Source: an uncultured Brachyspira sp.
GTDB lineage: Bacteria > Spirochaetota > Brachyspiria > Brachyspirales > Brachyspiraceae
DNA: 38,943 nucleotides
NCBI GenBank assembly: GCA_944392715.1
Contig: CALXXQ010000151.1
Coordinates: 1 to 38,943, forward strand
Direction of reading: 5' to 3'
The position numbers and the translations under genes are program-made. Shown piece after piece: positions 1-9,008 of this stretch (within the stretch, counting starts at the first letter, position 1; every line of letters begins with the position of its first letter). The notes under the pieces were generated by a model. It had not been told where the DNA came from and ran no database searches. It saw only the letters and a list, made by a program, of their open reading frames with translations.

Positions 1-2
1 TA

Positions 3-755
3 TATAAAAATGAATATCATAATAATATAAAAAATAAATTATTTGAAATGGCAAAGAGCAAAATGCGTTATGCTAGAAGCCTTTCTCAGTTTAATTTCAT
101 AAAAGAGTATATTGATTATAAAAATAAAAAAGTATGTGAAATAGGAGCATTTGACGGATTATTATTAAATATTTTTAAAAAAAATGGATGCGAAGTTTAT
201 GGTTATGAACTTAATGATAATGCTAGATATTATGCTAAGAAAAAATATGATATTGAACTTGAAGCTAATTTTTTAGAGAGTAAGAATAAATATGATATTA
301 TAATACTTTCTCATGTTATAGAGCATTTTAAAGAAAGTTCAAAAATATTATTAAAAATTAAAGACATGCTTAATTCTGGCGGATATTTATATATAGAAGT
401 TCCAAATTCTCCTATGCCTAATCAATGCAGCTATGAAATGCTTATGAGATATTTGTCAACTGAGCATATTATCAATTTTAATATGAATAACTTTATTCAA
501 TTTGTGAAAAAATCTGAATTAGATATTATACATTATAATTATAGTAATTATAATATTTCAATTTATAATGAAAAATTGAGAGCTAATATTTTAGAAGGTT
601 CTTTACCTAATATAAATAATTTATTTCCATTTATGATTTTTGCTTTTAATGCTTTTTTTATTCCAAATAGTGCATTTAATAACTATGATGATAACAATAA
701 TTTATGGTCTTATGGTGAAAATTTAAGAATAATATCTCAATTAAAAAATCAATAA
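3..755 (+). CDS. Class I SAM-dependent methyltransferase, 5' end outside window
   Basis: A Rossmann-type methyltransferase. The SAM-binding motif I reads VCEIGAFDG, followed by an acidic strand end (VYGYEL), a motif IV-like segment (DIIILSHVIEHF) and GGYLYIEVPN, as in the Methyltransf_11/23 families. The first ATG is at 48 but has no Shine-Dalgarno sequence, and the frame is open back to base 3 (reading YKNEYHNN before that ATG), so the gene most likely begins upstream of the window. About 250 residues are visible. The substrate cannot be told; such enzymes often sit in surface polysaccharide or small-molecule modification loci, but no partner gene is visible here. Confident of the fold, not of the role. 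Confidence 0.8.
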   Translation, partial: YKNEYHNNIKNKLFEMAKSKMRYARSLSQFNFIKEYIDYKNKKVCEIGAFDGLLLNIFKKNGCEVYGYELNDNARYYAKKKYDIELEANFLESKNKYDIIILSHVIEHFKESSKILLKIKDMLNSGGYLYIEVPNSPMPNQCSYEMLMRYLSTEHIINFNMNNFIQFVKKSELDIIHYNYSNYNISIYNEKLRANILEGSLPNINNLFPFMIFAFNAFFIPNSAFNNYDDNNNLWSYGENLRIISQLKNQ

Positions 756-896
756 TTATATTTAATATTTTTATATTTGTTTTACATGTTATACATAAAG
801 TATATGAATTTATGTAAAAAATTCTCATTATTTTTGATTTTGGCAATATAATTGTATATACTTAAAAATGAAGAATTTTTTATGAAGGTTATTATT

Positions 897-2714
897 ATGA
901 AAAATCGATTAATGCTCAAATTTTTAGCCCCATTTATAATATTCTTACTTATAATGTTTGTCGGCATTTATATTGTTTATAGACCTTTATATAAATCTAG
1001 ATTCTTAAAGGAGAAGAATCTTCAATCATTAGAGGCTAAAACAATAGCAGAGAGTTATGTGGAGGAATTAAAAAATACTATTTATGTTATTGAAGCTTAT
1101 TTAGAGTCTAATCCTAATTTGATTGAATTTGGAAAGTTTATTACTAATGTTCAGAAACTTAATGAAGGCTTTTTAAATGTATATTTCGGCGACACTGTAC
1201 CGTATCCTCAGGGAGGAGTTTTTATTAATACATTAGAGGTTTATCCATTAACTTATGATCAAACTTCTAGGGATTGGTATAAGGATTCTGTAGCTACTAA
1301 TAATGTAATGATAAGCGATCCTTATATCGATTTTGCTGTTAATAAGCTTACTATTACTTTTGCTAAGGCTATTTATACTAATGGATCTTTAAAGGGGGTA
1401 TTTTCAATAGATTTCGCTAATATAAATAGTATTACTGAAAGTTTAAAAAGAAATTTTAGTGATGAAGTATATATAGTTTCTGATAATGGTATATTTATGA
1501 CTCATGATAATGATAATTATATCTTGAATGAAACAAATAATTTATTTACTTATCCTATATTTGCTAATTTTAAGAATAATTTAACTTCACATATAGGAGA
1601 TTTAGAGATAGTAAAAGATGAATGGTATTCTATTAAGAAAGCAGATAATGCCCCTTGGATATTGGTATTTAAGGGAAGTGCAGAGGATTTTTATTCTCAG
1701 TTTAGATTTTTGATGTTAAGTTTATTTTTATGCATATTAGTTCTTATAATATTGGAATGTCTTCTTGTAGCTAGAATAGTAATACCTTTATCTAAAAATT
1801 TATATCAGGCTATTAGAATAATGACTCTTATGCAAGACGGAAGATTTGATAGTCAGTTTGAAAATAAAGATTTAAATAGAAAAGATGTTGCTGGTATTTT
1901 AGCTAATTCAATTAATGATATGCAGCATATAATGCATACTATAGTTTCAGAATTAAAAGATAATATTTCATTAATTAATGATTCTTCTGAAAAAATATCT
2001 AGAGGAATAGATAATTTATCCAATAGAACATCGTCTCAGGCATCGGCTGTTGAAGAAATTACAAATTCTATAGATAATTTATTAATGGCTATTTCAAATA
2101 CTTCTAAGAGTTCATACAGTGCTAAGAATATGAGTTCTAAAGTTACTGAATCTACTCAAAATGGGGTTGCGGCTGTTAATGAAATATCGAATAATATGAT
2201 GGAGATTTCAGAATCTAGTAAAGAGATATCTAATATTACTAAATTAATACAATCAATAGCATTCCAAACTAATATATTAGCACTTAATGCAGCAGTAGAA
2301 GCAGCACGTGCTGGAGAGCAGGGAAGGGGATTTGCTGTTGTAGCTTCTGAGATAAGAAGTTTAGCACAAAATGTTAATGAGGCAGCTGGAAGTATTACAA
2401 ACATAATAGAAACTACTGTATCTAAAATAGAAATAGGCGATGAATCTGTAAAAAAATCTTTGGATATTCTTGTAGAAATAGAAGATTCAGCTAAAGAAGT
2501 TTCAGATATATTGATCCGTATATATGAATCAACATCTGAAGAAGAACAAAGTGTTAAACAGATTAGCACAGCTATGAATGAATTAAATAAAATTACTCAG
2601 GAGAATGCAGAATTAGTAAATGAAAGTTCTATGCTTGGTAAAGATGTTGTTAATGGAACAAGTAATTTATCTTCTGAATTAGAATATTTCAAACTAAACA
2701 ATAATTTAAAATAA
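897..2714 (+). CDS. Methyl-accepting chemotaxis protein with dCache_1 amino-acid sensor
   Basis: Transmembrane chemoreceptor of about 605 residues. TM1 is at about 7-29, a periplasmic double-Cache domain at about 30-265, TM2 at about 269-295, a HAMP region at about 296-350, then a long coiled-coil signalling domain with the hairpin tip [15 protein letters not shown] from residue 459. The ligand pocket has Y120, R125, W127, Y128, Y143 and D172, matching the spacing of the amino-acid-binding dCache motif known from Pseudomonas PctA. The frame opens further up with a TTG at 852 and an ATG at 882, but ATG 897 is preceded by GAAGG with an 8-base gap, so I start there. No C-terminal NWETF-like tether is present. 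It is monocistronic and ends at a strong terminator. Confidence 0.93.
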   Translation: MKNRLMLKFLAPFIIFLLIMFVGIYIVYRPLYKSRFLKEKNLQSLEAKTIAESYVEELKNTIYVIEAYLESNPNLIEFGKFITNVQKLNEGFLNVYFGDTVPYPQGGVFINTLEVYPLTYDQTSRDWYKDSVATNNVMISDPYIDFAVNKLTITFAKAIYTNGSLKGVFSIDFANINSITESLKRNFSDEVYIVSDNGIFMTHDNDNYILNETNNLFTYPIFANFKNNLTSHIGDLEIVKDEWYSIKKADNAPWILVFKGSAEDFYSQFRFLMLSLFLCILVLIILECLLVARIVIPLSKNLYQAIRIMTLMQDGRFDSQFENKDLNRKDVAGILANSINDMQHIMHTIVSELKDNISLINDSSEKISRGIDNLSNRTSSQASAVEEITNSIDNLLMAISNTSKSSYSAKNMSSKVTESTQNGVAAVNEISNNMMEISESSKEISNITKLIQSIAFQTNILALNAAVEAARAGEQGRGFAVVASEIRSLAQNVNEAAGSITNIIETTVSKIEIGDESVKKSLDILVEIEDSAKEVSDILIRIYESTSEEEQSVKQISTAMNELNKITQENAELVNESSMLGKDVVNGTSNLSSELEYFKLNNNLK

Positions 2715-2722
2715 ATAATATT

Positions 2723-2760
2723 AGAGAGTATGTTTAATATAAAAACATACTCTCTTTTTT
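2723..2760. terminator. Rho-independent terminator after the first chemoreceptor
   Basis: A 13-bp perfect stem, 2723-2735 (AGAGAGTATGTTT) with 2743-2755, and a 7-base loop, is followed by a T run. It separates the plus-strand receptor from the convergent ltaE gene. Confidence 0.9.
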
Positions 2761-2761
2761 A

Positions 2762-3784
2762 TTATATTTTTAATTTTTTTATTATTTCAGAGACTTCATC
2801 TACTTCTTTCATAGAGATATCTCTATGAGTAACAAATCTTATTTTATAATCTCCAAATGAGCTTGCCTTTATGCCATTTTCTAGAAGTTTTGATAATATT
2901 TCTGATGATAATTTTTTTGTATCAGCAATAACTATATTAGTATCTACATCTTTTAAATTAACATTTCCTATTTCTGATTCAATTATCGACTCAGCTATTT
3001 TTTTAGCTTTTATATGATCTTCTTCTAATGTTTTTATATTATTTTCTAGAGCATATATGCCAGCAGCAGCCATAAGTCCTATTTGTCTCATGCCGCCTCC
3101 TATTAACTTTCTTATTCTAAAAGCTTCATCAATAAAATCTTTATTTGCGCATATCATAGCACCCATTGGAGCACCTAATCCTTTAGATAAACAGAAAGTA
3201 ATTGAGTCTGTATTTGATGCTATTTCTTTAACAGATGATTTGCTTGCTATAGATGCATTGAAAACTCTAGCACCATCCATATGAAGATGAACATTTTTTG
3301 ATTTAGTAAAATTATATAATTCTTTTAAAACTTCTATAGGATAAACACTTCCTCCATGTCTATTATGAGTATTTTCTACTTCAACTATATTAACAGATGA
3401 CATATAATAAGGCTGTTCATTAAAATAGTTTTTTATAATATCTTTGGTTAATATTCCTTTTTCAGCTTTTACAGGTAATGGTATTATTCCAGCCAAAGAC
3501 GAAACTCCTCCAAGTTCATAATGTATTATATGGGATTCTTCTTCTAAAAGAACTTGTCTTGTTTTTTTTCCTAATATCATCATAGGTATTAAATTTCCCA
3601 TAGTACCGCTTGAAACGAATATTGCTTTTTCTTTTCCTGTAATTTCAGCAGCCATTTCTTGTAATTTATTTGCACTTGTATCTTCCATATATACATCATC
3701 GCCGCATTCAGCATTATATATTGCCTTACGCATTTCCTCGCTTGGTTTTGTAATGGTATCACTTCTTAAATCATAAATTTTCAT
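2762..3784 (-). CDS. ltaE: Low-specificity L-threonine aldolase
   Basis: PLP-dependent fold-type I enzyme that splits threonine or allo-threonine to glycine and acetaldehyde in the cytoplasm. The N-terminal DLRSDTITKPSEEMR is the family hallmark. H85 (EESHI) stacks on PLP, D170 (LHMDGAR) binds its ring nitrogen, and K201 in LSKGLGAPMG is the Schiff-base lysine. At 340 residues it is full length. The ATG is preceded by CGGAG with an 8-base gap. It is divergent from purB across 129 bases. It could supply glycine for purine and one-carbon metabolism next to purB, but that link is inference. Confidence 0.95.
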   Translation of the reverse strand: MKIYDLRSDTITKPSEEMRKAIYNAECGDDVYMEDTSANKLQEMAAEITGKEKAIFVSSGTMGNLIPMMILGKKTRQVLLEEESHIIHYELGGVSSLAGIIPLPVKAEKGILTKDIIKNYFNEQPYYMSSVNIVEVENTHNRHGGSVYPIEVLKELYNFTKSKNVHLHMDGARVFNASIASKSSVKEIASNTDSITFCLSKGLGAPMGAMICANKDFIDEAFRIRKLIGGGMRQIGLMAAAGIYALENNIKTLEEDHIKAKKIAESIIESEIGNVNLKDVDTNIVIADTKKLSSEILSKLLENGIKASSFGDYKIRFVTHRDISMKEVDEVSEIIKKLKI

Positions 3785-3853
3785 TTTATCACTCCGTATA
3801 TTTATATAATAATTCTAATCCTTTTTATATAAATTACAACAATTAAAAAATAA

Positions 3854-3882
3854 TTGAAATAATTTATAATTTTATCTATAAT
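3854..3882 (+). promoter_or_regulatory. Sigma-70-type promoter for purB
   Basis: TTGAAA (3854-3859), a 17-base spacer and TATAAT (3877-3882) lie 31 bases before the purB start. The match is near consensus, although the background is AT-rich. Confidence 0.7.
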
Positions 3883-3913
3883 GATTTTATATACTATAAA
3901 AGGATAATAATCT

Positions 3914-5206
3914 ATGATAAAAAGATATACTAGAAAAGAGATGGGAGAACTTTGGAGCTTGCAAAATGAGTTTCAGGTTATGCTTGATGTAGAGATTGCT
4001 GCTTGCGAGGCTATGGCTGAAATAGGAGAGATTCCTCAAGAAGCAGTAAAAAATATTAAAGAAAAAGCAACTTTCACAGTAGAAAGAATTGCTGAGATAG
4101 AGAAAGAAACTAATCATGATATTATATCATTTGTAACTGCTGTTCAGGAAAATGTTGGCGAGGGCGGACAATATATACATAAGGGATTAACTTCAAGCGA
4201 TGTTAAAGATACGGCATTAGCTGTTATGATGAAGAGATCTGCTGAAATAATATTAGACGATTTAAAAAGATTATCAGAAGTTTTATTAAGAAGAGCTAAG
4301 GAACATAAATATACTCCTTGTATAGGAAGAACTCATGGTATACATGCTGAGCCTATGACATTGGGATTAAAATTCATATTATGGTATGATGAGAATGAAA
4401 GAAATATTAAGCGTATTGAAGAGGCAAAAAAACAGGTTTCTGTGGGAAAACTTTCTGGTGCTGTTGGTACTTATAGTAATATTGATCCTAGAATAGAAGA
4501 AATAGTATGTAAAAAATTAGGTATAGAAGCAGACAGAGTCTCTACTCAAATAATACAAAGAGACAGACATGCACAGTATCTTACAACTTTGGCAATAGTT
4601 GCTAGTTCATTAGAGAAATTTGCTACTGAAATTAGAAATCTTCAAAGAACAGATATAAGAGAAGCAGAAGAATATTTCAGTGAAAAACAGAAAGGTTCAT
4701 CAGCTATGCCTCATAAAAGAAATCCTATAACTTGCGAGAGAATATCTGGTTTAGCTAGAATTGTGAGAGGTAATGCTTTAGCTTCTATGGAAGATATTAC
4801 ACTTTGGCATGAAAGAGATATAAGCCATTCATCAGTAGAAAGAGTTATACTTCCAGATTCTACAATTGCAGTTGATTATGCTATTAATAAATTTATTGAT
4901 ATAGTAGATAAGCTTTTGATTTATCCTGAAGCTATGAAAGCTAATATTGAAAAGACAGGCGGTTTAATATTCAGTCAAAGAATATTAATAAGTTTAGTTA
5001 ATAAAGGCATTGACAGAGATAATGCTTATAGATGGGTTCAGAGAAATGCAATGAAAAGATGGCTCAATAATGAAGACTTTAGAGAGAATGTTCATAAAGA
5101 TGAAGATATTACAAAGTATTTGAGTTCTCAGGAAATTGATGACTGCTTTGATTATGCATACTATTTAAGAAATATTGATGTTATAATGAAAAGATTTGGA
5201 ATATAA
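3914..5206 (+). CDS. purB: Adenylosuccinate lyase
   Basis: Catalyses two fumarate-releasing steps in purine synthesis: SAICAR to AICAR, and adenylosuccinate to AMP. It belongs to the fumarase/aspartase superfamily. Visible motifs are TSSDVKDTALA, GRTHGIHAEP (catalytic His region near residues 141-144) and the signature SSAMPHKRNP at 262-271 on the flexible catalytic loop. Length (430) is normal. The start is preceded by AAGGAT with a gap of about 10. It stands alone with its own promoter and a hairpin terminator; no other pur genes are in the window. Confidence 0.97.
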   Translation: MIKRYTRKEMGELWSLQNEFQVMLDVEIAACEAMAEIGEIPQEAVKNIKEKATFTVERIAEIEKETNHDIISFVTAVQENVGEGGQYIHKGLTSSDVKDTALAVMMKRSAEIILDDLKRLSEVLLRRAKEHKYTPCIGRTHGIHAEPMTLGLKFILWYDENERNIKRIEEAKKQVSVGKLSGAVGTYSNIDPRIEEIVCKKLGIEADRVSTQIIQRDRHAQYLTTLAIVASSLEKFATEIRNLQRTDIREAEEYFSEKQKGSSAMPHKRNPITCERISGLARIVRGNALASMEDITLWHERDISHSSVERVILPDSTIAVDYAINKFIDIVDKLLIYPEAMKANIEKTGGLIFSQRILISLVNKGIDRDNAYRWVQRNAMKRWLNNEDFRENVHKDEDITKYLSSQEIDDCFDYAYYLRNIDVIMKRFGI

Positions 5207-5223
5207 TTTATTCATATAAAAAT

Positions 5224-5258
5224 AAAAGCGGAAGTATTATTATAATACAACCGCTTTT
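5224..5258. terminator. Bidirectional terminator between purB and the PepSY-like gene
   Basis: An 8-bp stem AAAAGCGG (5224-5231) with CCGCTTTT (5251-5258) encloses a second small stem (5234-5238 with 5244-5248). A and T runs on both sides allow it to serve both convergent genes. Confidence 0.8.
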
Positions 5259-5271
5259 AATTAAGCATTAA

Positions 5272-5703
5272 TTAATCATCAAATTTTTGTCTCATTATCT
5301 GGCCGTTTCCTGTTATCATAAGTTCCATCATATTATTCAATTTTAATTTATAATTTCCCCATTCTTTTTCTGCATCGATTACAGAAGCTTGAGGATATGC
5401 ACTTTTTATAGCTTGTATTACAGCAGGAGGAAAAGCAGCATCGGGTATAGGAGCATATTCGCTGTCTATATTTACCCAATCGCCATTTCCCAAAAAGTCT
5501 ATTGAATAACCATTAGATAGTTTAACATCGAATTTTCTTCCGTCTCTTTCAACTTTCCAAATTTGGGAACCTTGAAATACTTTTTGTATGAATGATGTAG
5601 CCTGCTGAGGTAAAGCTGTAGGAGGAACTACCCAATCATCTGCAAAAAGGCTAGATGCTGACAAAATGATTAATGATGCTAAAAAGATAGATAATTTTTT
5701 CAT
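5272..5703 (-). CDS. Secreted PepSY-like (DUF2874-type) protein
   Basis: A 143-residue exported protein. The N-terminus is a Sec signal peptide with likely cleavage after SSLFA. The mature part has two similar halves of about 55-60 residues, each starting with a proline-rich turn (VPPTALP; IPDAAFPP), then a helix, a beta hairpin and a terminal G-N-G strand (LGNGDW; ITGNGQ), as in PepSY-like periplasmic proteins. The molecular role of this family is not established. A strong SD (AAGGAGAG) and a near-consensus promoter suggest high expression. It is monocistronic. Family call is moderately sure; function unknown. Confidence 0.75.
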   Translation of the reverse strand: MKKLSIFLASLIILSASSLFADDWVVPPTALPQQATSFIQKVFQGSQIWKVERDGRKFDVKLSNGYSIDFLGNGDWVNIDSEYAPIPDAAFPPAVIQAIKSAYPQASVIDAEKEWGNYKLKLNNMMELMITGNGQIMRQKFDD

Positions 5704-5752
5704 GATTTACTCTCCTTAATATTGATATATGTAAATTATCTTTACAATTATA

Positions 5753-5780
5753 AGTATAGCATCTTTTTAATAATTGTCAA
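5753..5780 (-). promoter_or_regulatory. Strong sigma-70-type promoter for the PepSY-like gene
   Basis: On the minus strand TTGACA (5775-5780), a 16-base spacer and TATACT (5753-5758) predict a start near 5746, giving a leader of about 43 bases. Confidence 0.75.
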
Positions 5781-5821
5781 GTTTTTTTACAATTATTTTA
5801 CTTAATTTTTACATTATTTTT

Positions 5822-6835
5822 CTATTTTTTTATGAATTTTTTTAGGTCTTTTGGTAATGGGGCTTTTACTTTTAATTTTTCATTGCTTATTGGGTGATTA
5901 AATTCAAGACTATAGGCATGAAGAGCTTGTCTTGGAAAGAAATTTTCTGGTATAATGCCTTTTTCTATGAAATCATCAAAAACTTTAGGTCCGTATTTAC
6001 CATATATTTTATCACCTAGCATAAATAGTCCTTTAGAATATAAATGTACCCTAATTTGATGCATTCTTCCAGTATATAATCTAGCCATAACAATAGCATA
6101 ATTACCTATTTTTTTTATAGTTTTAAAAGCTGTTTTTGAATATTTAGAGCCTTCAACATTTTCATTATGAAGAGTTTGAAATCGTCTATAATACTGATGT
6201 CCGCTTTCAAGCATATAGCCTTCTACTATGAATTTATCCTCTATATTATCAGCATTTTCAACTATAGCTATATAGGTTTTCTTTATAGAATTTCTTTTAT
6301 ATTGTTTGCCATTTACTTTTCTTCCAGCAAGCATAGCACAAAAATGAGATGCCGATTTGCTGCTTCTTGATAGAACTACGCATCCGCTTGTTTCTCTATC
6401 TATTCTATTAAGCATATTTATATTGCATCCAAGCATATTTTTTACAATGGTATGAAGTGTATTATGATAATATTTTCCAGAAGGTATAACAGGTAAATTG
6501 GCTGGTTTATTTGCTATTATCAAATCTCCGTCATCATACACTATAGATACATTTTTATCTACTTCAGGCTCTTTCATTCCTATAATATGATAAGCTATTT
6601 CATCTCCCTTTTTAACAGCTCTTGTATACTTAACTTTGCTATTATTCAAAAGCACTAATCCTTGTCCTATTAAATCCTGCCATTTATTTCTTGAGTAATA
6701 AGAAAATCTATCTCCCATATATTTATCTAATCTTGTATTTTCTTCAATATCTTCTTCTATACGGCATTTTCTTATTACAGATTTTTTATATAATTCTTCT
6801 ATATTTTCATGCAATTTATTTTTTTTCTTTCTCAT
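5822..6835 (-). CDS. RluA-family pseudouridine synthase with N-terminal S4 domain
   Basis: Converts specific uridines in rRNA (or tRNA) to pseudouridine. An S4 RNA-binding domain occupies about residues 33-85 (TRLDKYMGDRF onward). The catalytic domain follows, with the active-site aspartate D146 in NRIDRETSG and the later GRMHQIRVH motif. The 337 residues fit RluC/RluD-type enzymes, but the exact target cannot be assigned. The start ATG has no Shine-Dalgarno sequence and lies about one base after the predicted transcription start, so the mRNA may be leaderless. An in-frame TTG at 6817 is a weaker alternative start. Confidence 0.88.
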   Translation of the reverse strand: MRKKKNKLHENIEELYKKSVIRKCRIEEDIEENTRLDKYMGDRFSYYSRNKWQDLIGQGLVLLNNSKVKYTRAVKKGDEIAYHIIGMKEPEVDKNVSIVYDDGDLIIANKPANLPVIPSGKYYHNTLHTIVKNMLGCNINMLNRIDRETSGCVVLSRSSKSASHFCAMLAGRKVNGKQYKRNSIKKTYIAIVENADNIEDKFIVEGYMLESGHQYYRRFQTLHNENVEGSKYSKTAFKTIKKIGNYAIVMARLYTGRMHQIRVHLYSKGLFMLGDKIYGKYGPKVFDDFIEKGIIPENFFPRQALHAYSLEFNHPISNEKLKVKAPLPKDLKKFIKK

Positions 6836-6842
6836 AAATAAG

Positions 6843-6870
6843 ATTATACTAATACTAAGAAAATTGTCAA
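6843..6870 (-). promoter_or_regulatory. Near-perfect promoter abutting the pseudouridine synthase start
   Basis: Minus-strand TTGACA (6865-6870), a 16-base spacer and TATAAT (6843-6848). Both hexamers are consensus. The -10 box ends 7 bases before the ATG at 6835. Confidence 0.75.
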
Positions 6871-6894
6871 AATTTTTTAATAATATTAATTATA

Positions 6895-6986
6895 TTATTA
6901 AACGCACGGTAAATAAATTCTATATATAATTACATGCTATTATTAATTAACATATATGTAAATTTATTTTTTACGTGCGTTAATAA
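6895..6986. repeat. Large imperfect palindrome with ACGCACG/CGTGCGT arms
   Basis: The left arm holds AACGCACG (6901-6908) followed by a TAAATAAATT tract; the right arm holds AATTTATTTTTTA followed by CGTGCGTT (6974-6981). The outer TTATT/AATAA bases also pair. The inner 40 bases contain a second weak inverted repeat (TACAT with ATGTA). It lies in the 432-base gene-free stretch between modC and the pseudouridine synthase promoter. The G+C-rich tips stand out from the AT background. Confidence 0.75.
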
Positions 6987-7009
6987 GATTTAAAATTTAA
7001 ATAAATTCT

Positions 7010-7234
7010 GGGTGGGTTTTTAATATTTCAAAGTGAATTATAAAATATTAAATGATTATTAATTCTAAAATAAACAGCAAATATATAGGGTGGGATTTAA
7101 AATATAGCAAAAAGATAAAATTTTTATAATATTTTTTATCTACTTACATACCCCGCCCTTTATTTTATTCTACATATTTTTTATGATAATGTAATTAAAT
7201 ATTTTTATCATTTTAGAAATAAAAGCTCCCGCCC
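7010..7234. repeat. Nested inverted G3-Y-G3 motifs with internal hairpins
   Basis: GGGTGGG occurs at 7010-7016 and 7088-7094, and CCCGCCC at 7152-7158 and 7228-7234. The order + + - - makes two nested pairs (outer 1 with 4, inner 2 with 3), each with one T-G wobble. Inside the inner pair is a hairpin of AGATAAAA (7113-7120) with TTTTATCT (7134-7141). Between motifs 3 and 4 ATGATAA pairs with TTATCAT. It is downstream of modC, so it would be in the 3' region of the molybdate operon mRNA. No ORF was found here. Confidence 0.75.
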
Positions 7235-7267
7235 TAGATTTTTTTAAATTTAAAACATTATATACCT

Positions 7268-8320
7268 TTATTTTAAAAATATTATATCATTAAAATTAAA
7301 ACTAATATTAATATCATTTCCCAATTTATAATCATCTTTATAACTATTTTTTTCTAATCTCCAAGTTATTTGATTTTCAGTATTAATAGGTACTAAAGTT
7401 ATTATATATGAAAACATATCTTCTGTGATATTTATTATTTTTGATTTTATATGTATATCATTTTTTTTATTTTCATCATAATCAAAAAAAGAATAAGGAC
7501 GCATTCCTATATAATTTGCATCTTCAATATTTTTTAAATTTATATTTTCAAGTTCTAATATTATATTCCAATCAATGCATTCAATTTTTTTATTATCAAT
7601 TATTTTTATTTTTGAGAAATTTTTATATCCTGTAAGAAGTGCTGAGAAATATGTTTTAGGATTTTCAAATAGATTATATTTAGAATCTATTATATCAAAT
7701 TTTCCTTTATTTATTATTCCTATATTATCAGACAGTCTATATACTTCATCTCTATTATGAGATACAAATAGGGTAGTACCATTAAATTCCTTTATACTCA
7801 ATGCAATAAACTTTTCTAATTCCCATTTTATATGATAATCTAATGCACTTAAGGGTTCATCAAGCATTAATATATTAGGAGATGATACAAATATTCTAGC
7901 CAATGCAGTTCTTTGCTGTTCTCCTCCTGATATTTCTCTTGGTTTTTTATTTCTAATATCATATATAAAAAATTTTTTCATTATACTTTTAATATCAATA
8001 TTATTTTTTTTATCTCTTATTCCGCATTTAATATTTTCTTCAACAGTCATATTTGGAAATAGAGCATAATTTTGAAATAAAAATCCAACATTTCTTTTTT
8101 GAGGCTTTATATTAATCTTTTTTTTGGAATCAAAAAATACATTACCATTAAATTCTATATAACCGCTGTCAGGCTTTTCAATTCCAGCAATACATTTTAA
8201 AGCCATGCTCTTTCCGCTTCCAGATGCTCCAAGTATAGAGAATACTTCATTTTTTACTTCAAACTGCAAATCTAAATCAAAATTAGATAGTCTCTTTTTT
8301 ATATCAACAATTAAACTCAA
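7268..8320 (-). CDS. modC: Molybdate ABC transporter ATP-binding protein
   Basis: ATPase that drives ModB-mediated molybdate import. Walker A is GASGSGKS (31-38), the Q-loop is near Q83, the signature is SGGEQQR (131-137) and Walker B is ILMLDEP (150-156). The region from about 230 to 350 fits the C-terminal TOBE/MOP regulatory domain in position, but its sequence is diverged. At 350 residues it matches ModC length. The start codon is TTG, supported by GAGG 7 bases upstream that overlaps the modB stop codon. It is the last gene of the five-gene minus-strand molybdenum operon. Confidence 0.9.
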   Translation of the reverse strand: MSLIVDIKKRLSNFDLDLQFEVKNEVFSILGASGSGKSMALKCIAGIEKPDSGYIEFNGNVFFDSKKKINIKPQKRNVGFLFQNYALFPNMTVEENIKCGIRDKKNNIDIKSIMKKFFIYDIRNKKPREISGGEQQRTALARIFVSSPNILMLDEPLSALDYHIKWELEKFIALSIKEFNGTTLFVSHNRDEVYRLSDNIGIINKGKFDIIDSKYNLFENPKTYFSALLTGYKNFSKIKIIDNKKIECIDWNIILELENINLKNIEDANYIGMRPYSFFDYDENKKNDIHIKSKIINITEDMFSYIITLVPINTENQITWRLEKNSYKDDYKLGNDINISFNFNDIIFLK

Positions 8321-8329
8321 TAAAAAACC

Positions 8330-8998
8330 TCATAATCTTTTTTTTATGGCATTAGAAAGAGGCAGTATAACATTCATCATCATTATGCTTATGAATGATA
8401 TAGCAACAATTATCATAACCCATTTAAAAGCTAATTCTCTATCTCCTGCCTGAACAGCAGTATATACAGCTAAAGACATAGTTTGAGTTCTATTTGGTAT
8501 GTTTCCAGCTATCATTATAGTGGCGCCAAATTCCCCCAAAGCTCTTGTAAAAGAAAGTATTGTACCCCCAAGTATGGAATGCCAGCTATTAGGAAGTATT
8601 ACTCTCCAAAATATCCAATTTTCAGATTTACCTAATGTTCTTGCTGCATTTATAATATTTTTATCTATTTGTTCAAATGCACCTTTTGAAGTTCTATACA
8701 TTAAAGGAAATGATACTATAAAAGATGCTAATATTGCACCTCTCAATGTAAATACGAATTGAAATCCTATTTTTTCTGCTATGCTTCCTATAAAAGAATT
8801 TCTTCCAAAAAATAATAGCAGGAAAAAACCAACTACTGTAGGAGGAAGTACTAGAGGAAGAGTGAATATTATATCAAATATGGCTGAAAATTTCTTTATC
8901 TTTACTACAATAATAGCGGCATATATTCCTACAAAAAATGTAATTATTGTGGAATAAAATGCCGTTTTTATAGATAGTATTAAAGGAGTATATTCCAT
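8330..8998 (-). CDS. modB: Molybdate ABC transporter permease
   Basis: Inner-membrane channel subunit of 222 residues with five or six hydrophobic helices. The EAA loop that docks the ATPase is visible (NAARTLGKSENWIFWRVILP), and TLPLVLPPTVVGF is a typical ModB segment. It lies 10 bases after modA and 9 bases before modC, so it is co-transcribed and probably translationally coupled; its own SD is poor. Confidence 0.95.
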   Translation of the reverse strand: MEYTPLILSIKTAFYSTIITFFVGIYAAIIVVKIKKFSAIFDIIFTLPLVLPPTVVGFFLLLFFGRNSFIGSIAEKIGFQFVFTLRGAILASFIVSFPLMYRTSKGAFEQIDKNIINAARTLGKSENWIFWRVILPNSWHSILGGTILSFTRALGEFGATIMIAGNIPNRTQTMSLAVYTAVQAGDRELAFKWVMIIVAISFISIMMMNVILPLSNAIKKRL

Positions 8999-9008
8999 AA
9001 ATTCAATA

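Noticed and set aside
781-830. Terminator between the methyltransferase and the first chemoreceptor
   Set aside because: ACATAAA can pair with TTTATGT, but the stem is short and is not followed by a T run on the plus strand.
2156-2569. 137-codon minus-strand reading frame
   Set aside because: It lies wholly inside the chemoreceptor signalling domain, has no SD and is explained as a shadow of that gene.
7010-7234. G-quadruplex
   Set aside because: Each site has only two G3 runs, and the next pair is 70 or more bases away, so a compact four-run quadruplex is not formed.
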